Shown: one piece after another, positions 1-10,545 of the stretch
Layout of the letters: the number at the start of each line of letters is the position of its first letter
Position numbering within the stretch: the stretch's first letter is position 1
Assembly: GCA_023078685.1 (NCBI GenBank)
Contig: JALGAS010000003.1
Span: 5,084,001-5,148,000 of the forward strand
Direction: 5' to 3'
Length of the DNA: 64,000 nucleotides
Origin: Neopestalotiopsis rosae
Lineage: Eukaryota > Ascomycota > Sordariomycetes > Amphisphaeriales > Sporocadaceae
Program-made: the position numbers and the translations under genes
The notes under the pieces: generated by a model
What the model was told of the DNA's origin: nothing
Seen by the model: the letters and a program-made list of their open reading frames with translations, nothing else
The model's database searches: none

Positions 1-618
1 TTCCAGCTTCCCAGCGTCATTCGTTTGACTTGTTAGTGGCCAGGCAACCTACGCAAGCCCTTTCTCGTCATTTACTCACTATCAACCAATTGCTGTGTAC
101 CTTTTCTATGTTTTGCAGCCATGGTGGTTGATATAACTGGAGTATAATTGCTGAGTCAATCGAAGTTCCTCTTTACGTAAATATTATGCTCGTATATGCT
201 AGGTGTTGTCTCCCTTTGTTGCGAATCGCGCTAACGACCCGACGGCATGGAGTTGGGAACACAAAGGAGACCAGGAGTTGTCTGATTGGTCAAGGACAAA
301 ATGTGGGTCGACTATGCGATTCAACGTTCGTCCAATGTCTGTCAATAGGTATTGTCCGGCCAAATTGCAAAAATAGTGGTCTGTGCTGAACTGGTGGCAT
401 GCACAGCCATGTAGGTGCTCATTCAAATTTTCATCCACTATCACTGGCCTCATATCATTGGGACTCATCGGCGTGTCACATAGTCTCACTGAATGAAGCT
501 GCCCAGGCGGATTACATTTGCACAGCAACATGTGAGCCGTGCATCCCGTCTCTCAGGGCATTTCAGGAAAAGTAAAGTACGATGTATTCTTTATTGTATT
601 GAGTTCGTGTTTGTGTCT
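1..618. other. Gene-free stretch, downstream flank of copy A
   Basis: No reading frame here has family motifs or convincing splice structure. A 110-codon minus frame (531..199) opens with ATG and is Cys-rich at its start, but it resembles nothing I know. Confidence 0.5.
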
Positions 619-1445
619 TTACTCGTTTGTGTTCTCGTTTTCCTCCTGTTCCTCGTCCTCCACGTCATCATTCTGAACTGCAACAGGATTGGCGTTGGGA
701 ACATTGGCCACGGTGGGCAAACGGTGGTTGTGCAATCGGAGGTGCACTGCGAGAACGAGTTAGCATCGATCCTGAAAACAAAGAGAAATGATCACATTCA
801 CAAGGAAGGTGACAGGTAACAACTCACACATGTGCGTATCATGTCTTGTAGCACCATAACTGGTGCAGCCGGGCCAGTTGCACGCATCCATCGCTCCAGC
901 GTTATGCTCGGCTACGAGATGCAGGCCAAGCTGATGGACAGTTGTAAAGACAGGGTTGTCATTTGGACAACCAACAACTCGACAGTTGAGGGTATGTGTG
1001 GCCTGGTGTCGCTCAGACCCGTCCTTCTCACAGCCCGGGAAAGGGCAAGGCTCACGGCATCGGGGAACACGGGTCTGTTGCTGCTGTTGCTGTTGCTGCT
1101 GCTGATTCTGCTGGTGGTTCTGCTCGTTCTGCTGCTGCTGCTGCTGCTGGTGGTGGTTCTGCTCGTTCTGCTCGTTCTGCTGCTGCTGCGGGTGGGGGTT
1201 CTGGTCGCTCTGACTGTTCTCCTGGTGCTGCTCCTGGTGCTGTTGCTGTTGGTGCTCAGCTACCTCTGCGAGGAGAGCTGCGAGCTGGAGGAGAAGGTCT
1301 CCGTCCTAGACACAAAGAAGTTGTAAGCAGCTATTCAGAACCCCAAAAATGTTTGGAGAGACATTGATCCAAGTAAAACGTAGAGTGTAAAGGTGTGGAA
1401 AGAAACTCTGCTTACGATTGGATGATCACTTCTGTCGCAATCCAT
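619..1445 (-). CDS. Three-finger Cys/His protein, copy A (poly-Gln variant)
   Basis: Exons 1445..1416, 1305..828 and 746..619 join in frame to 211 residues; phases are 0 then 1, and the acceptors are TCTAG and CGCAG. The protein starts MDCDRSDHPI, runs through a long Gln/Asn/His-rich tract, then has three fingers: CPFPGC...H-x3-H, CRVVGC...H-x4-H, and CNWPGC followed across the last intron by LHLRLH. The tail is acidic (EDEEQEENENTNE). The finger spacing C-x4-C-x7/15/13-H is shared with copies B, D and E further along the array. Zinc binding is inferred from Cys/His geometry; a nucleic-acid or protein-binding role is possible but not shown. The Gln tract is unique to this copy. No TATA box of the D/E/F type is visible upstream. 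I do not recognise the family by name. Confidence 0.75.
1075..1254 (-). repeat. CAG-rich trinucleotide tract coding for Gln/Asn/His
   Basis: A run of CAG, CAA, AAC, GAG and CAC codons inside exon 2 of copy A, with up to seven consecutive CAG codons. It is in frame with the fingers, so it encodes polyglutamine. The Leu- and Ala-rich frames seen on the plus strand are its antisense shadows. Confidence 0.85.
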
Positions 1446-2159
1446 GATGTGAATATTTCAACGGGCGGCGATGTGAGTTTGATTGTGTTGTGAGCTGTTG
1501 TGAATTTCTGTCGTCGCGCGTTTGATTTAGTTGCTTTCAACGTCGACGCTGGTTACCCGGAGCGACCCAGGGGGCTACCACGGCGCATCACTGGGCCAAC
1601 ATGCAAGAAGGCTTTTTCATACTGCTCACCTTTGGATTCCAACATCTGACTAGACCTACAATTACTGAACTACATTTTTGCAGCCTTCTGAACAGGATCA
1701 GAGTTTGACAGTACAAACAGTGAGACCTTTATGCAGCAGAATGAACAGCTTTGTGATATGCCTTCGTTCGCCCTATCCCAGCCCTGTCATTGAGCTGCCA
1801 TTATTCACAAGATCCCCTGAAGCCCTGCTGTATCTGGCATGACCACCTTTCAACGTAATCCTCGAGAGACTCCAGGTTCTGCTCGAAATCACAAGAATAA
1901 AAATAAAAACGCGATTCTTGTCATGATTTCAATTCATTGCAACGACAAACGTCACTGCAGCACATTGCAGAATAGTATTTTCACGCAAGTCACATTTACA
2001 ACATATTATGCACAGGAAAACCAAAAACCATGAATTGCGTCAGTGATCAATTTTCTCGTGATCAATTTTCCCTATGGGAGTATCATTTGCAAGCTCCTAT
2101 GCTTGCATCAAGTCTTATCATCATGTCATTGCTGTCTTCTTCCAGCGAACCTCCAGGCT
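1446..2159. other. Intergenic, upstream of copy A
   Basis: I see no gene. A GGCGGCGATG string lies about 20 bp upstream of the start of copy A and faintly recalls the GGCGGTSA elements of copies D-F, but there is no matching TATA box. Confidence 0.4.
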
Positions 2160-2818
2160 TCAATCAAGATCCATGCCATCAGCATCCTGACCAGCAACCT
2201 TGTCACGACCAACATGCATGCGGTCGAGAATGGCGTCGTAGTAGCTGTTGATGTCGGCATCAGCGTTATCAGCATGCTGAACTACGATGTCAAGAAAGGT
2301 GTTGACAGGATTGATTCGAAAGTTATGAAGTCGCAGATGAACTAGCAGTGTGGGTTAGTAGTGTTATTGAAAGAAGAGGAGCAGAGAGAATAGAAAAGAG
2401 ATCATTACTTACCCTTGTGGTTGTTCTTGGCCTTCTCGCCCGAAATCGAGCAATTGGGCCAATCACACTTCTTCATGTTGCCGTTGTTATGAATGACAAC
2501 GAGATGGTTACCGAGGGCTTCGGCATTCGAGAACCAGGGATTTCCAGCTGCGCAACCAGCAACATTGCAACGCAATGTATGCTTCATTATGTGGCGCTCG
2601 TCACCCTGACCGTTGCACTTCAGGTAGGGGCACTTCTTGTTCGAGCGCAGACGGTTCTTGCGCTTGGGCTTGATAGGCTGGGGAATCATGGGCTTCTGTC
2701 AAGGAAGGGGGATGGTCAGATAATCGTGACGAAGAAGACAGAAGGAGACAATACTTACACGACCCTTGCGTCCTCCTGAGCCAGAGCCAGATGCTCCACG
2801 ATTCTTGACCACAGCCAT
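2160..2818 (-). CDS. Three-finger Cys/His protein, copy B
   Basis: Exons 2818..2759, 2695..2413 and 2341..2160 join (phases 0 and 1) to 174 residues. The first exon is Gly/Ser-rich (MAVVKNRGASGSGSGGRKGR). Exon 2 begins with a basic stretch rich in Lys and Arg, then finger 1 (CPYLKC...H-x3-H), finger 2 (CNVAGC...H-x4-H) and the Cys pair of finger 3 (CDWPNC). The last exon opens VHLRLHNF and supplies the His pair of finger 3; its tail is long, with several Asp residues and a GMDLD terminus. All ligand positions are intact. The final intron has a textbook TACTAAC branch point. The basic N-terminus could act as a nuclear signal (inference). Family function is unknown. An AT-rich box (CAAATAAATAG on plus, 2958..2968) is a likely TATA element. 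Confidence 0.8.
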
Positions 2819-4468
2819 GTTTGAAGATGGCAATGGTGAGGTGTTAGGGTGGTTTGGAGCAGATTGGAGTTGACAACCTTTTGGTACCGTGAGGGCAAAA
2901 GGAAGGTAAAGTTGTTGTCCGAAGAAGGTGGGAAGGTGAGAATTTCGAAAAAGACTTCAAATAAATAGACAAATTCCAGAAGCTAGCGCGGGGCTGATCC
3001 AATGGCTTTGATCCAGTTCACCAGCTGCAGACCTGATTACGACATCTGACTGGATTATTCGGTTCGCGCGCGAGGATCCAGTTTGATTATTGGACCGATG
3101 GAATTTGATTATCGATTCTTTGCGTGGAAGCCAGTAGAAATCAGCCTTGCTCTGACAATCTATGGCTGACAATCTGTGCCATTCTTGCGTCCGTTTGTGA
3201 TCTCTACTACAGGCAGGAAGACCATGGGATAATAGGATGACTCAGAGCGGAGGGCAGATACTAATTAGTCACTTGTGATACTATTATAACTCGAATCAGA
3301 ACAGCACTTGGTTGAGGCAAAGCTATTAGAGCGATACGAATCAAGCCTGGCAATGCTGCCACTTCCACAAAGTGCGAGAAGGGCAGTGGTTACATTTACA
3401 CGGATCACAAAACGAGAAAGTTATTCTACTGATTTATTACTTCAACGACTTCAAACCTTACGTTGGGACTAAAATAAATGAATTCAGCATCCACTGCTGT
3501 TGCGTGGTTTGAAATCAAGTATCTCAGCCTATTCAGACTGATCTTGGTTGCAACTGTTGAGTGTAGATAATAGTAAACGAGAGACAATGGGCTACGTAGA
3601 TCCCATAATCCGGTCCAAAGAGTCTGGAAGGTCAGCTCCAGAAAATATTCTCAGTCGACGACGAGTTGAGACTGAGTAGGTTGGAACGAGAGCTAGACTA
3701 ATTGTGTCGGGGGGTCCATTTATTGGAAGCTGCGTGCCTGCGCGGAGTTCTGCCTGATTATTGTGAAGGGTGAGATGTGATGAATGGATCGTCACAAAAA
3801 TACAGTAGTTGAGCCTATTAGAATCAGAGAAAAGAAGTTTGTGAGAAGTTATCTGATAGATGACCAGCGGCGAATGTAACCTGAGTCAGTGACGTCGATA
3901 GGTGCTTCTACAATAACTACATATAGATCTAGAGACGGGCATAAAATCTACTGTATCCCTGGACCTCAGTTCTCCGCCGATCACTAGTGATCACTTTGTT
4001 GAAGGCTCGCCTAGACTCTTGTTTCTTGTCGTCGCTACTTTGTTTGAACAATAGATCCGCCGCGTTCACTCGCAATTTACTCGTATATCACTGTACTTCA
4101 CAATCTTGATGTGTCTCAAACGAGTGTCTCCAATATTTGTATCTTATAGTATAAAAGATCTTAACACCAATTTATTTCTCTTCAAGTCTTATGGCATTTA
4201 TTGATTCAAGACGTCACTTGGCTGATGTCTTAATATTATTATTATGATTATCTAACTACATACCAATAGGGTTGGATAGTAGTTTCCAATGAGTTCTGAA
4301 ACATACATATTTATCAATATTAGAGATTTTGGGCCCTTTACTGGTTGTCGTGAATGAGTGTGCTGGCTTTCATTGTCGACGAGAGGCAGCGACTATTCCT
4401 GCTGACTAGCGGGGGCTTGAGCAGAAGGAGAAGGATAGAGATAAGAAACGAAAAAGTAGCAGATCACC
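2819..4468. other. Gene-poor AT-rich spacer between copy B and the MYRI ORF
   Basis: It contains the likely promoter of copy B at its left edge. No other frame is supported. A weak HLTLHNN reading on the minus strand near 3750 lies about as far downstream of the MYRI ORF as exon 3 lies in copy F, but the link is too thin to annotate. Confidence 0.45.
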
Positions 4469-4648
4469 CTATTCTGCTATAACGGCGTGAATTAGACCAA
4501 GATTCACCGTTAGATCAAAGTCTTGAATGGATATAGCACGCTTGCGTGCACGAATCACCGCCTCGTCGAAGGCGATCCAGCGACCGATTAGCTGGCCAAC
4601 ATCTTCACCTCGAAGATAGTACTGCATGTGTCTGGTAATTCGATACAT
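4469..4648 (-). CDS. MYRI-domain small protein (59 aa)
   Basis: A 59-residue frame from ATG at 4648 to TAG at 4469. It aligns over its whole length with the first exon of copy F (14266..14036): both read MYRI-x-R-x-M near the start, then GQLIG, a Trp, EA-x-IRAR-x-RAISIQDFDL, and LIH-x-VI near the end. Two diverged copies about 9.6 kb apart that keep the same frame, length and the RAISIQDFDL core argue that this short frame is or was coding. I do not recognise the domain. It could be a free-standing small protein or the surviving first exon of a decayed F-like gene; no finger exon is detectable downstream. Confidence 0.5.
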   Translation of the reverse strand: MYRITRHMQYYLRGEDVGQLIGRWIAFDEAVIRARKRAISIQDFDLTVNLGLIHAVIAE

Positions 4649-6440
4649 GATTGTGGTAACGGACTACAAAGGGTTGCGCCGTCCAGGCGTCTTGGTGTAA
4701 GTGAAGTAAGGATAGCCGTTGAATCGGACGACAATCTGATGTTATAGGGTACACAATATCGTGTGATGGTCTGATTCATCGCCACTGCAACTGGCCAGAC
4801 GGTAAATTTTGTCATTTATAGATACGTGGCTGCTAGCATATTGAGGCTGAGTAGATGGGAGACAGCTTTAACCATAGATCAAGGAAAGGCCATAAAAGAC
4901 CATTTGAAGCGGTCGAAAAAGCTGATATGTAGAGATTGAATGCCCACATGTCAAAAAGACGAAATGGAAAAGAGATTGCCTGTTGTATCTTGTTGTTTTT
5001 GCTTACTCACCGTATTCAGACTTTATTCAACGGGTGAATTAAACCGGACATGCTGTGCAGCTTTGTCCTGCCTTTATGGATAGCCAAGTATGGTAATCGG
5101 AGGGGCGACGTGGATCTTTATATCAGTCAATTATAAGACGTTCATGGAGGTGACGTGAAGAAAACCAATATGTCAAGAAGCTGACTTATGGTACTTCACC
5201 ATGATCACGTTTCATTCTCGTTATTTCCCGTGCAAAGGTTGGCATGTCATTGTGGGGATGAACCTAGATTGTAAGCCTGCAGTTTTCCCGTTGACTTTCA
5301 TAAAAGCCAATAAAGGTCGACCGAGAAAGAAGGGAAATTCAGCTGAGATGAATCCGTGCCATAACCAGGGTCTTTGAGCAGGGGCATCACTTGTGTAAAC
5401 AATGAATTCAAATCCTCACGGATTTCAGGTTTGCCAGACGCTCTGCCTTCCAGGGGTGGCATTGTATAGTTGTACTCATCGATTGAAAGGATTGGTACCT
5501 TGAATACTCTTCTTTAAGAAGAGACAGGTTTACATATGTTGTAATAACCAAATAAAAAGAGCTGATTCTACTGGGGCAGTAGCTTGATATTTATTGTGTT
5601 GAACCTCTAGACTAGAGAGCATGGACTACTGTCGTCAGTCTCCTCGATAACTGGAGTGCCTTGGCCAACCCAATGAGTTAGGGTAGGCATGTTCAACTGC
5701 CATGTTTGAGTGATCAGTTCACATCAATGGTGGCCTCTTCATGGGCATCGCCCCTGGCGTGAGCAGGATGAAATATATGGCTCCGCGGTACAAGTGCACC
5801 GTAATAATTGCGTGCTCCATTAGAATCGAGTTGTAGTAATTAACATATACAGAATGGTAAAGATTTATCGGCACAAATCAATTACAAAGCAATACTACAT
5901 CATCATGTCGATTTCAGAAATTATGAGGTAAATATACACTATAGTATTTGTGATTTAGCTTTGATATCAAGGCGATGTCGGTAGTCAATCTGCTAATACA
6001 TATGTTTTTGTAGAACATAAATGGACAGTGCCTAGAAACAGGATAAGAGATGGTCATTCCTTATGCACAGGTATTTCAGGCGAGAACTTGATTCAAATTG
6101 TATAGGCTGTGAACATTTTGGTGCTAAAGATGCAGAATAAAGGTCTTGCAGGCTGGTTGTGCCAGCTGCAATTAAACTTTGAGTATCCTATATATCTGCA
6201 GTCTGACGTTCATATGGTCCGTGCACTGTATACAATGGGTAATACGAGACAGCTAGTGCATCCTAGTCATCTTCCAGAAATCAAGATAATAACGTTATTG
6301 TCACGAGCGGTCAAATAGACGGCGGTGCATCTACCATATGGGTACTGTTATTGTTGTAAACAAAGACGAGGTCTTTGAAATCTATGGAGCTACGGATCGC
6401 GGTCAAATAATTGGTGTTTTGACGCACGGGCCATCAGGTG
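4649..6440. other. Gene-free AT-rich stretch
   Basis: I see no gene. Composition is AT-rich with many stops in all frames, consistent with decayed sequence. Confidence 0.5.
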
Positions 6441-6759
6441 GGGTTGGGCTGCCAGCCATCCACCGTGACTGTTATGATCTCAATCAGATGCTGGATATTA
6501 TGCAAGGAAATCATTTCCAAAAAACGCTTCCACAGCATCTCTTATTTAATGAAAGTTGGCCATGGAAGCTTGGCGGTCAATGTTGGCCATTTGGTTTAAT
6601 TGGCATTCGCGGGGGACAGCCAGTCACGGAAATTTGCCAAATTATGTTGTATTAGGTATAAGGTATAGAGTGAGAAGAATGCATAGGAGGAAAACCACAC
6701 GAAGAAGCCCCGGAGAATTTTATTACACCTCGTCCTTGGTGAATACCTTTTCTCGTATC
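6441..6759 (-). repeat. Duplicated spacer with a relic of the three-finger family
   Basis: The stretch from about 6480 to 6759 matches 7105..7390 in order: AATCA(A/G)ATGCT, a CAGAAAACAC/CAAAAAACGC block, CATCTCTTAT, an AAGCTTG block, AATTGGCATTCGCGG, CAGTCACAGAAAATT/CAGTCACGGAAATT and AAACCACACGA. The second copy is the 3' flank of gene D and the first is the 3' flank of pseudogene C. Near 6450 the string CCAGCCATCCACCGTGACTG recalls the third-finger coding sequence of D in reverse complement, so this is probably the stump of a further dead copy. Confidence 0.6.
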
Positions 6760-7153
6760 TCAGTCTTGGGTTGAGTTCTCGCTGTCCTGTTCGTCTCCAG
6801 CAGCTACGACCGGGGGAAGGCGGTGATTATGGAGCTTCAGGTGAACTATGATATTTGTAACATTAGCGATTAATGGATTGATTGAGATGACCATGTAAGA
6901 AACGCAAAGGATAGGTAACCAAGAGAAATCATATACGTTTGTGGTTGGCCTTAGACTTACGACGTCCGTTGGACGTATATCCAGGCCAGTGGCAAGCGTC
7001 CATAGAACCCTGACTATGAGCCTTGACCAGGTGGCGGCCGAGATGAGTAATGCTCTCAAAGATGTGACCCTGTTGTTTGTAGTCAGGGAATCGACAATCA
7101 AGCGTGTGAATCAAATGCTCAACATTCGAGGGATTCGTTTGCAGAAAACACTT
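6760..7153 (-). pseudogene. Three-finger Cys/His protein, copy C (decayed)
   Basis: Exon 3 (6845..6760) is intact and opens LHLKLHNHRLPP with an acidic end. Exon 2 ends at 6937 with a normal donor and reads well from IHTLDC to SKANHK, but key positions are gone: the second Cys of finger 2 is Tyr (CRFPDY), the second Cys of finger 3 is Tyr (CHWPGY), and finger 1 has lost its second Cys. No ATG or first exon is found upstream before the spacer repeat at 7105..7390. The phase-1 splice still holds. Its closest relative is copy D (shared TSNGRRKS and GRHLV). The damage is best read as gene death after tandem duplication. Confidence 0.7.
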
Positions 7154-7390
7154 TCATGTCATCTCTTATCTCTCACAGAAGCTTGATGGTCAAAGTTATT
7201 AAGTTGATATCAATTGGCATTCGCGGGACAACAAAAACGATCAGGAAGAGTCAGTCACAGAAAATTTCCGAATTCTCCTGTATTATGAATCTTGGTTCCA
7301 AGAATGCAGTGGTATAAAACCACACGACCGAATCCCAGCAAATGCTATTGCATCTATGCCCCAGTGAATTAATTTACTGGTGTCTCAGTC
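7105..7390 (-). repeat. Second copy of the duplicated spacer
   Basis: 3' flank of gene D, matching 6480..6759 block by block as described there. It marks the length of the tandem duplication unit at roughly 600-650 bp. Confidence 0.6.
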
Positions 7391-7997
7391 TTAGTTGGAA
7401 TCCTCCACGTTCTCCTCGGCGTTATCCTCGCCGACCTCCTCGTCTTCGGTACCCACAGCCGTGGGAAGGCGGTGGTTATGTAGTCTCAAATGCACTACGA
7501 TATTTGTAACATTAGCAATCATTGAAATGGGTGAGCATATCGGAAATAAAAAGGACAAGCAACAAAGAACAGTTACATACGTGTATGATTGGTCCGAGAT
7601 TTGCGACGTCCATTGGACGTGCAGCCTGGCCAATGGCAGCCATCCATGTCTCCCTCATTGTGAACCTCGACCAGGTGGCGGCCGAGGTCAGCGACGCACT
7701 CAAAGACGTGACCCTGTTGCTCGCAGTAGGGGACTCGACAATCGAGCGTATGGACAGTGGCGTGACGCTCAGAAGCGTCACCCGTGCATCCGGGCACGGG
7801 ACAGGGTTTTTCATTTCTGCGTCGGCGGGTTGTATTGGTAGCAGCGGCCAACTAAAAAGAAAAAGAGTTAGAGTTATTAGTCAAAGGTCACAAGGAATCA
7901 ACCCAGGGGAAGTCACTCAGGGAATAGAGGTATGCAATAGGAACAAGATATTTACTTGCTGAGGGGCGTTACTGTTGCCGTTCTGGTGACTGTTCGT
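7391..7997 (-). CDS. Three-finger Cys/His protein, copy D (start codon missing)
   Basis: Exon 3 (7494..7391) opens LHLRLHNHRLP and ends in a strongly acidic tail; exon 2 (7851..7581) carries all three fingers intact: CPVPGC-x7-H-x3-H, CRVPYC-x15-H-x4-H and CHWPGC-x14-H-x3-H. A four-Arg run precedes finger 1. The first exon should be 7997..7956, ending APQQ at the donor like the TQQ of copy E, but the codon aligned with the ATG of E is ACG, and the frame meets a stop upstream with no ATG between. Either translation starts at a non-AUG codon, an upstream exon was missed, or the copy is newly dead. The promoter is well preserved, which argues that it is transcribed. Coding length without the start is about 138 codons. 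Confidence 0.62.
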
Positions 7998-8154
7998 ACT
8001 AGCTATGCTGTTGCGTTGTAATTGGCTGTTTCCTTGGAACGGTTTGAAAACAGGTTGCGATTAATGGTTGACACAAATGTCGTTGTAGTCTGTCGTTACA
8101 AGAAGGCTGCTTTGCCGGGGGGAAAAAAGAAGCGTAATTGCCGTTGTCGTCGTG

Positions 8155-8298
8155 CAATAAATAGTTCTTGAAAGTGGGGCTGGCAGAATGCAAATGAAGC
8201 TATCACTGCGCCCGGTCCGCGGTGAAGTTCCTTTCGGTACGGCTGTAGGCGGTGAAGTACGTTTCAGTACAGCTGTAGGCGGTGAATGGCAGAATTCT
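8155..8298 (-). promoter_or_regulatory. Promoter of copy D: TATA box plus three GGCGGTGAA units
   Basis: A TATA-like GCAATAAATAG (plus strand, 8155..8164) is followed, moving away from the gene, by GGTGAA at 8221, 8251 and 8281, exactly 30 bp apart. The two full 30-bp units are near-identical tandem repeats. The third merges into GGTGAATGGCAGAATTC, which is also found upstream of copy E. Confidence 0.65.
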
Positions 8299-8984
8299 AG
8301 AGGCAACGAATTTCGTCTCTTTCAGGACGATTGGTCGTGGTCGTTGTCGTGAAGAAGTGTGAAGGTCATGACACCATGTGAAAGAGATTGCGCGGTTCGT
8401 CAAGAAGACATTTTGCAACCATGGCACGCCAGGTTATGCATCCTTGTTCATCTCCCGGGGGGCAGGTTGATAGCGTCATGATTTTTGATTGAAAATCAGA
8501 AAATCAATGACATAGTAAGTAGGAAGCATGTCAGATCTTCATTCGTACAACGTCGCCCCAGAAGTGTATAAGTTTGTATCTTGCCTCGTAACATATCAGC
8601 CCAACGTAGTCGTAAAGAATTGTTACATCTTCATTGACGTTTTCTGTATTTGCATAAGAGATCACGAAAACGGCACAAAATCCATCGCTGCCTGAGCACC
8701 ACAATAATTCAATATGAATATCACCATGGTGTCGAGCGACAGAACAAGCGATCGGATTGCGCCTTCATCGAGTTGCATCAGCTGCCTACAACATACACTG
8801 CTGTTGTCCATCAATTGACCACAGAAAAAGGTAAAAGTGTGTTTGCATTTCATGACCAGAACAAAGCTGAAAGCAAAGTGTCCCAAGTTGCCAAAATTGT
8901 TGAGAAGTCTGGGTGAAAAGACGAAGACATGTCATGTCATGACATGTGATCCATTGTGTCAAATGTATTAGGGACGAGAAACGA

Positions 8985-9480
8985 TCAACTGGCACGATCT
9001 GACACTTCTTTCTCGTCTCCGTGCTGTTTAGTATTCTTCGATGAATCATCATGCACTGTGATGAGTTTCTCGGACTCCTCAATATTGTCTGGGACAGGCA
9101 GAAGAGCATGCTTGTGTAGGCGAACGTGCACTCCAGTAGTGAGATGATTGGAATCCTGATTCAGCCTACCTAGTGACAATAGACTCAAGTAAGAAGTTCA
9201 AAGTTGATAAAACGTGTCAGTAGAAGAATAAGATACTCGAACAAAAAGGAAAGAAAGAAAAAACAGAGTGGATTGACATGCATGCGTGGTCCCCGGGAGC
9301 CCGTCTCGTGAAGCGCAAGGCCACCAGTTACAGCCATTTGGTGGCTCCATTATTATGCTTATTGAGAAGGTGCTGTTCCAGTGCCATGGTGCCTAGTCAA
9401 AATGTCGGGTTTTCTCCGGGCTAGGAAGTCGATAATCGAGGGTTTAGCTGTGACGTATTGGTCGGATGCGTTCCCTGAGT
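8985..9480 (-). pseudogene. Three-finger Cys/His protein, dead copy between D and E
   Basis: A last-exon relic (about 9141..8985) reads GVHVRLHKHALLPVPD and then an acidic tail, clearly the family's LHLRLHNHRLP exon. Upstream, 9480..9240 matches exon 2 of copy D at the DNA level: ACCCTCGATTATCGACT against ACGCTCGATTGTCGAGT, and QHLLNKHNNG against GRHLVEVHNEG. A stop falls where the third finger should be (ATGGCTGTAACTGG against ATGGCTGCCATTGG), and most Cys ligands are lost. Differences such as TTG to TTA on the coding strand are compatible with C-to-T decay of duplicated DNA, but two short copies cannot establish that. Confidence 0.7.
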
Positions 9481-9735
9481 AGCTCGTGTCACAGCTTCAC
9501 ACCTTCAAGTGGTCTATGCCAAGTATGGGTTACAGTATTATGTATTAACAAAGCTGATGAGCTATGATTCATGGGATTAGCGGAATACATTGGCACAGGT
9601 ATATTGCAAAGAATTATCATATTATTGTCCGAACCCTTTTATTGCCTGGTCTAGGAGGAAGGAAAATACAGCCCAACGCCACGGAACGCCACTGAAAACC
9701 ACTGCATCTTTTCTCGAGTAACCGATGCTTTGAGA

Positions 9736-10328
9736 TTAATTATTGTTATCGTCTTCGCCCTCCTCGTTTTCGTGGTTGTCGTCGTCGACCAGGACCGGGG
9801 GCAGGCGGTGGTTATGCAGCCGCAAGTGGACTATCATATTCATAGGATTAGCAATCATGGTATTAGTATGAGAACCGTACCTTAAGCGGTGCGAGTCATT
9901 ACGAAGGAGACTTTACTTACGTTTGTGATGGGCTCTAGCACGGCGTCTGTTCGGCGTGCAGCCGGGCCAGTGGCAGTAGAGCATCGAGCCTTCGTTATGG
10001 ACCTCTACGAGGTGTCGGGCAAGGTCAGCACCCGTGTCGAAAGTGTGACCCTGCTGGTCTTTGGGAACGCGGCACTCCAGGGTATGGATCGCAACGTGTC
10101 GCTCGGATGCATCCCCCGAGCAATGAGGAACCGGGCACGGATTCTTGTTTCGTCGCCGGCGCGTAGTAGCGGTTGCAGCTGTCGACTAAATAGAGAAGAG
10201 ATAGTATGTCAGTCAATGATCTAAAGAAAATAAATTGAAAGAAGGGAATCGAGGGGAATGGAGTTAAGCAAGAGTAGAGATGGGATATTCACCTGCTGAG
10301 TGCCATTATTGGGCACTGGATGATCCAT
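9736..10328 (-). CDS. Three-finger Cys/His protein, copy E
   Basis: Exons 10328..10293, 10185..9921 and 9830..9736 join (phases 0 and 1) to 131 residues. It starts MDHPVPNNGTQQ; exon 2 has a four-Arg run, finger 1 CPVPHC-x7-H-x3-H, finger 2 with only one of its two Cys (CRVPKD in place of CRVPYC), and finger 3 CHWPGC. The last exon gives LHLRLHNHRLPP and an Asp/Glu/Asn tail. Splice sites are standard. The missing Cys of finger 2 is the one odd point; the rest is clean, and its promoter matches that of D. It is the smallest complete member and the best reference for the family. Confidence 0.8.
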
Positions 10329-10432
10329 CTTGTACTTTGGAACTGTGATCGCTGCGTGTTGTATGGAATATCTCGATATGCGCAGCTTGCAAGAAAGGAA
10401 AAATAGTGATGCAGTTACCATCGTCGTCCACC

Positions 10433-10545
10433 ATTAAATAGCTGTTTGAGGTGGGGCCGGCAGATTGCAAGTGAAGCTATCACTGCGCCTGGGCGGGCGG
10501 TGAGGTGCGAGTCGGCGCAGTTGCCAGGCGGTGAATGGCAGAATT
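10433..10545 (-). promoter_or_regulatory. Promoter of copy E: TATA box plus two GGCGGTGA elements
   Basis: CATTAAATAG (TATA on the minus strand, 10432..10441), then GGTGA at 10499 and 10530, 31 bp apart. The distance from the TATA box to the first element is the same as in D and F, about 57-60 bp. The surrounding AAGCTATCACTGCGCC and GGCAGAATTC strings are also shared with D. Confidence 0.65.

Noticed and set aside
199..531. 110-codon minus frame with several Cys
   Set aside because: No motif match to the array family, no splice or promoter support.
832..1367. Leu-rich and Ala-rich plus-strand frames over 1.0-1.3 kb
   Set aside because: They are antisense readings of the CAG repeat in exon 2 of copy A.
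3592..3795. HLTLHNN reading that recalls the family's last exon
   Set aside because: Too short, no acceptor, and no finger exon upstream. The distance to the MYRI ORF is suggestive only.
8928..8948. CATGTCATGACATG palindrome
   Set aside because: Short and made of simple ATGTC repeats; expected occasionally by chance.
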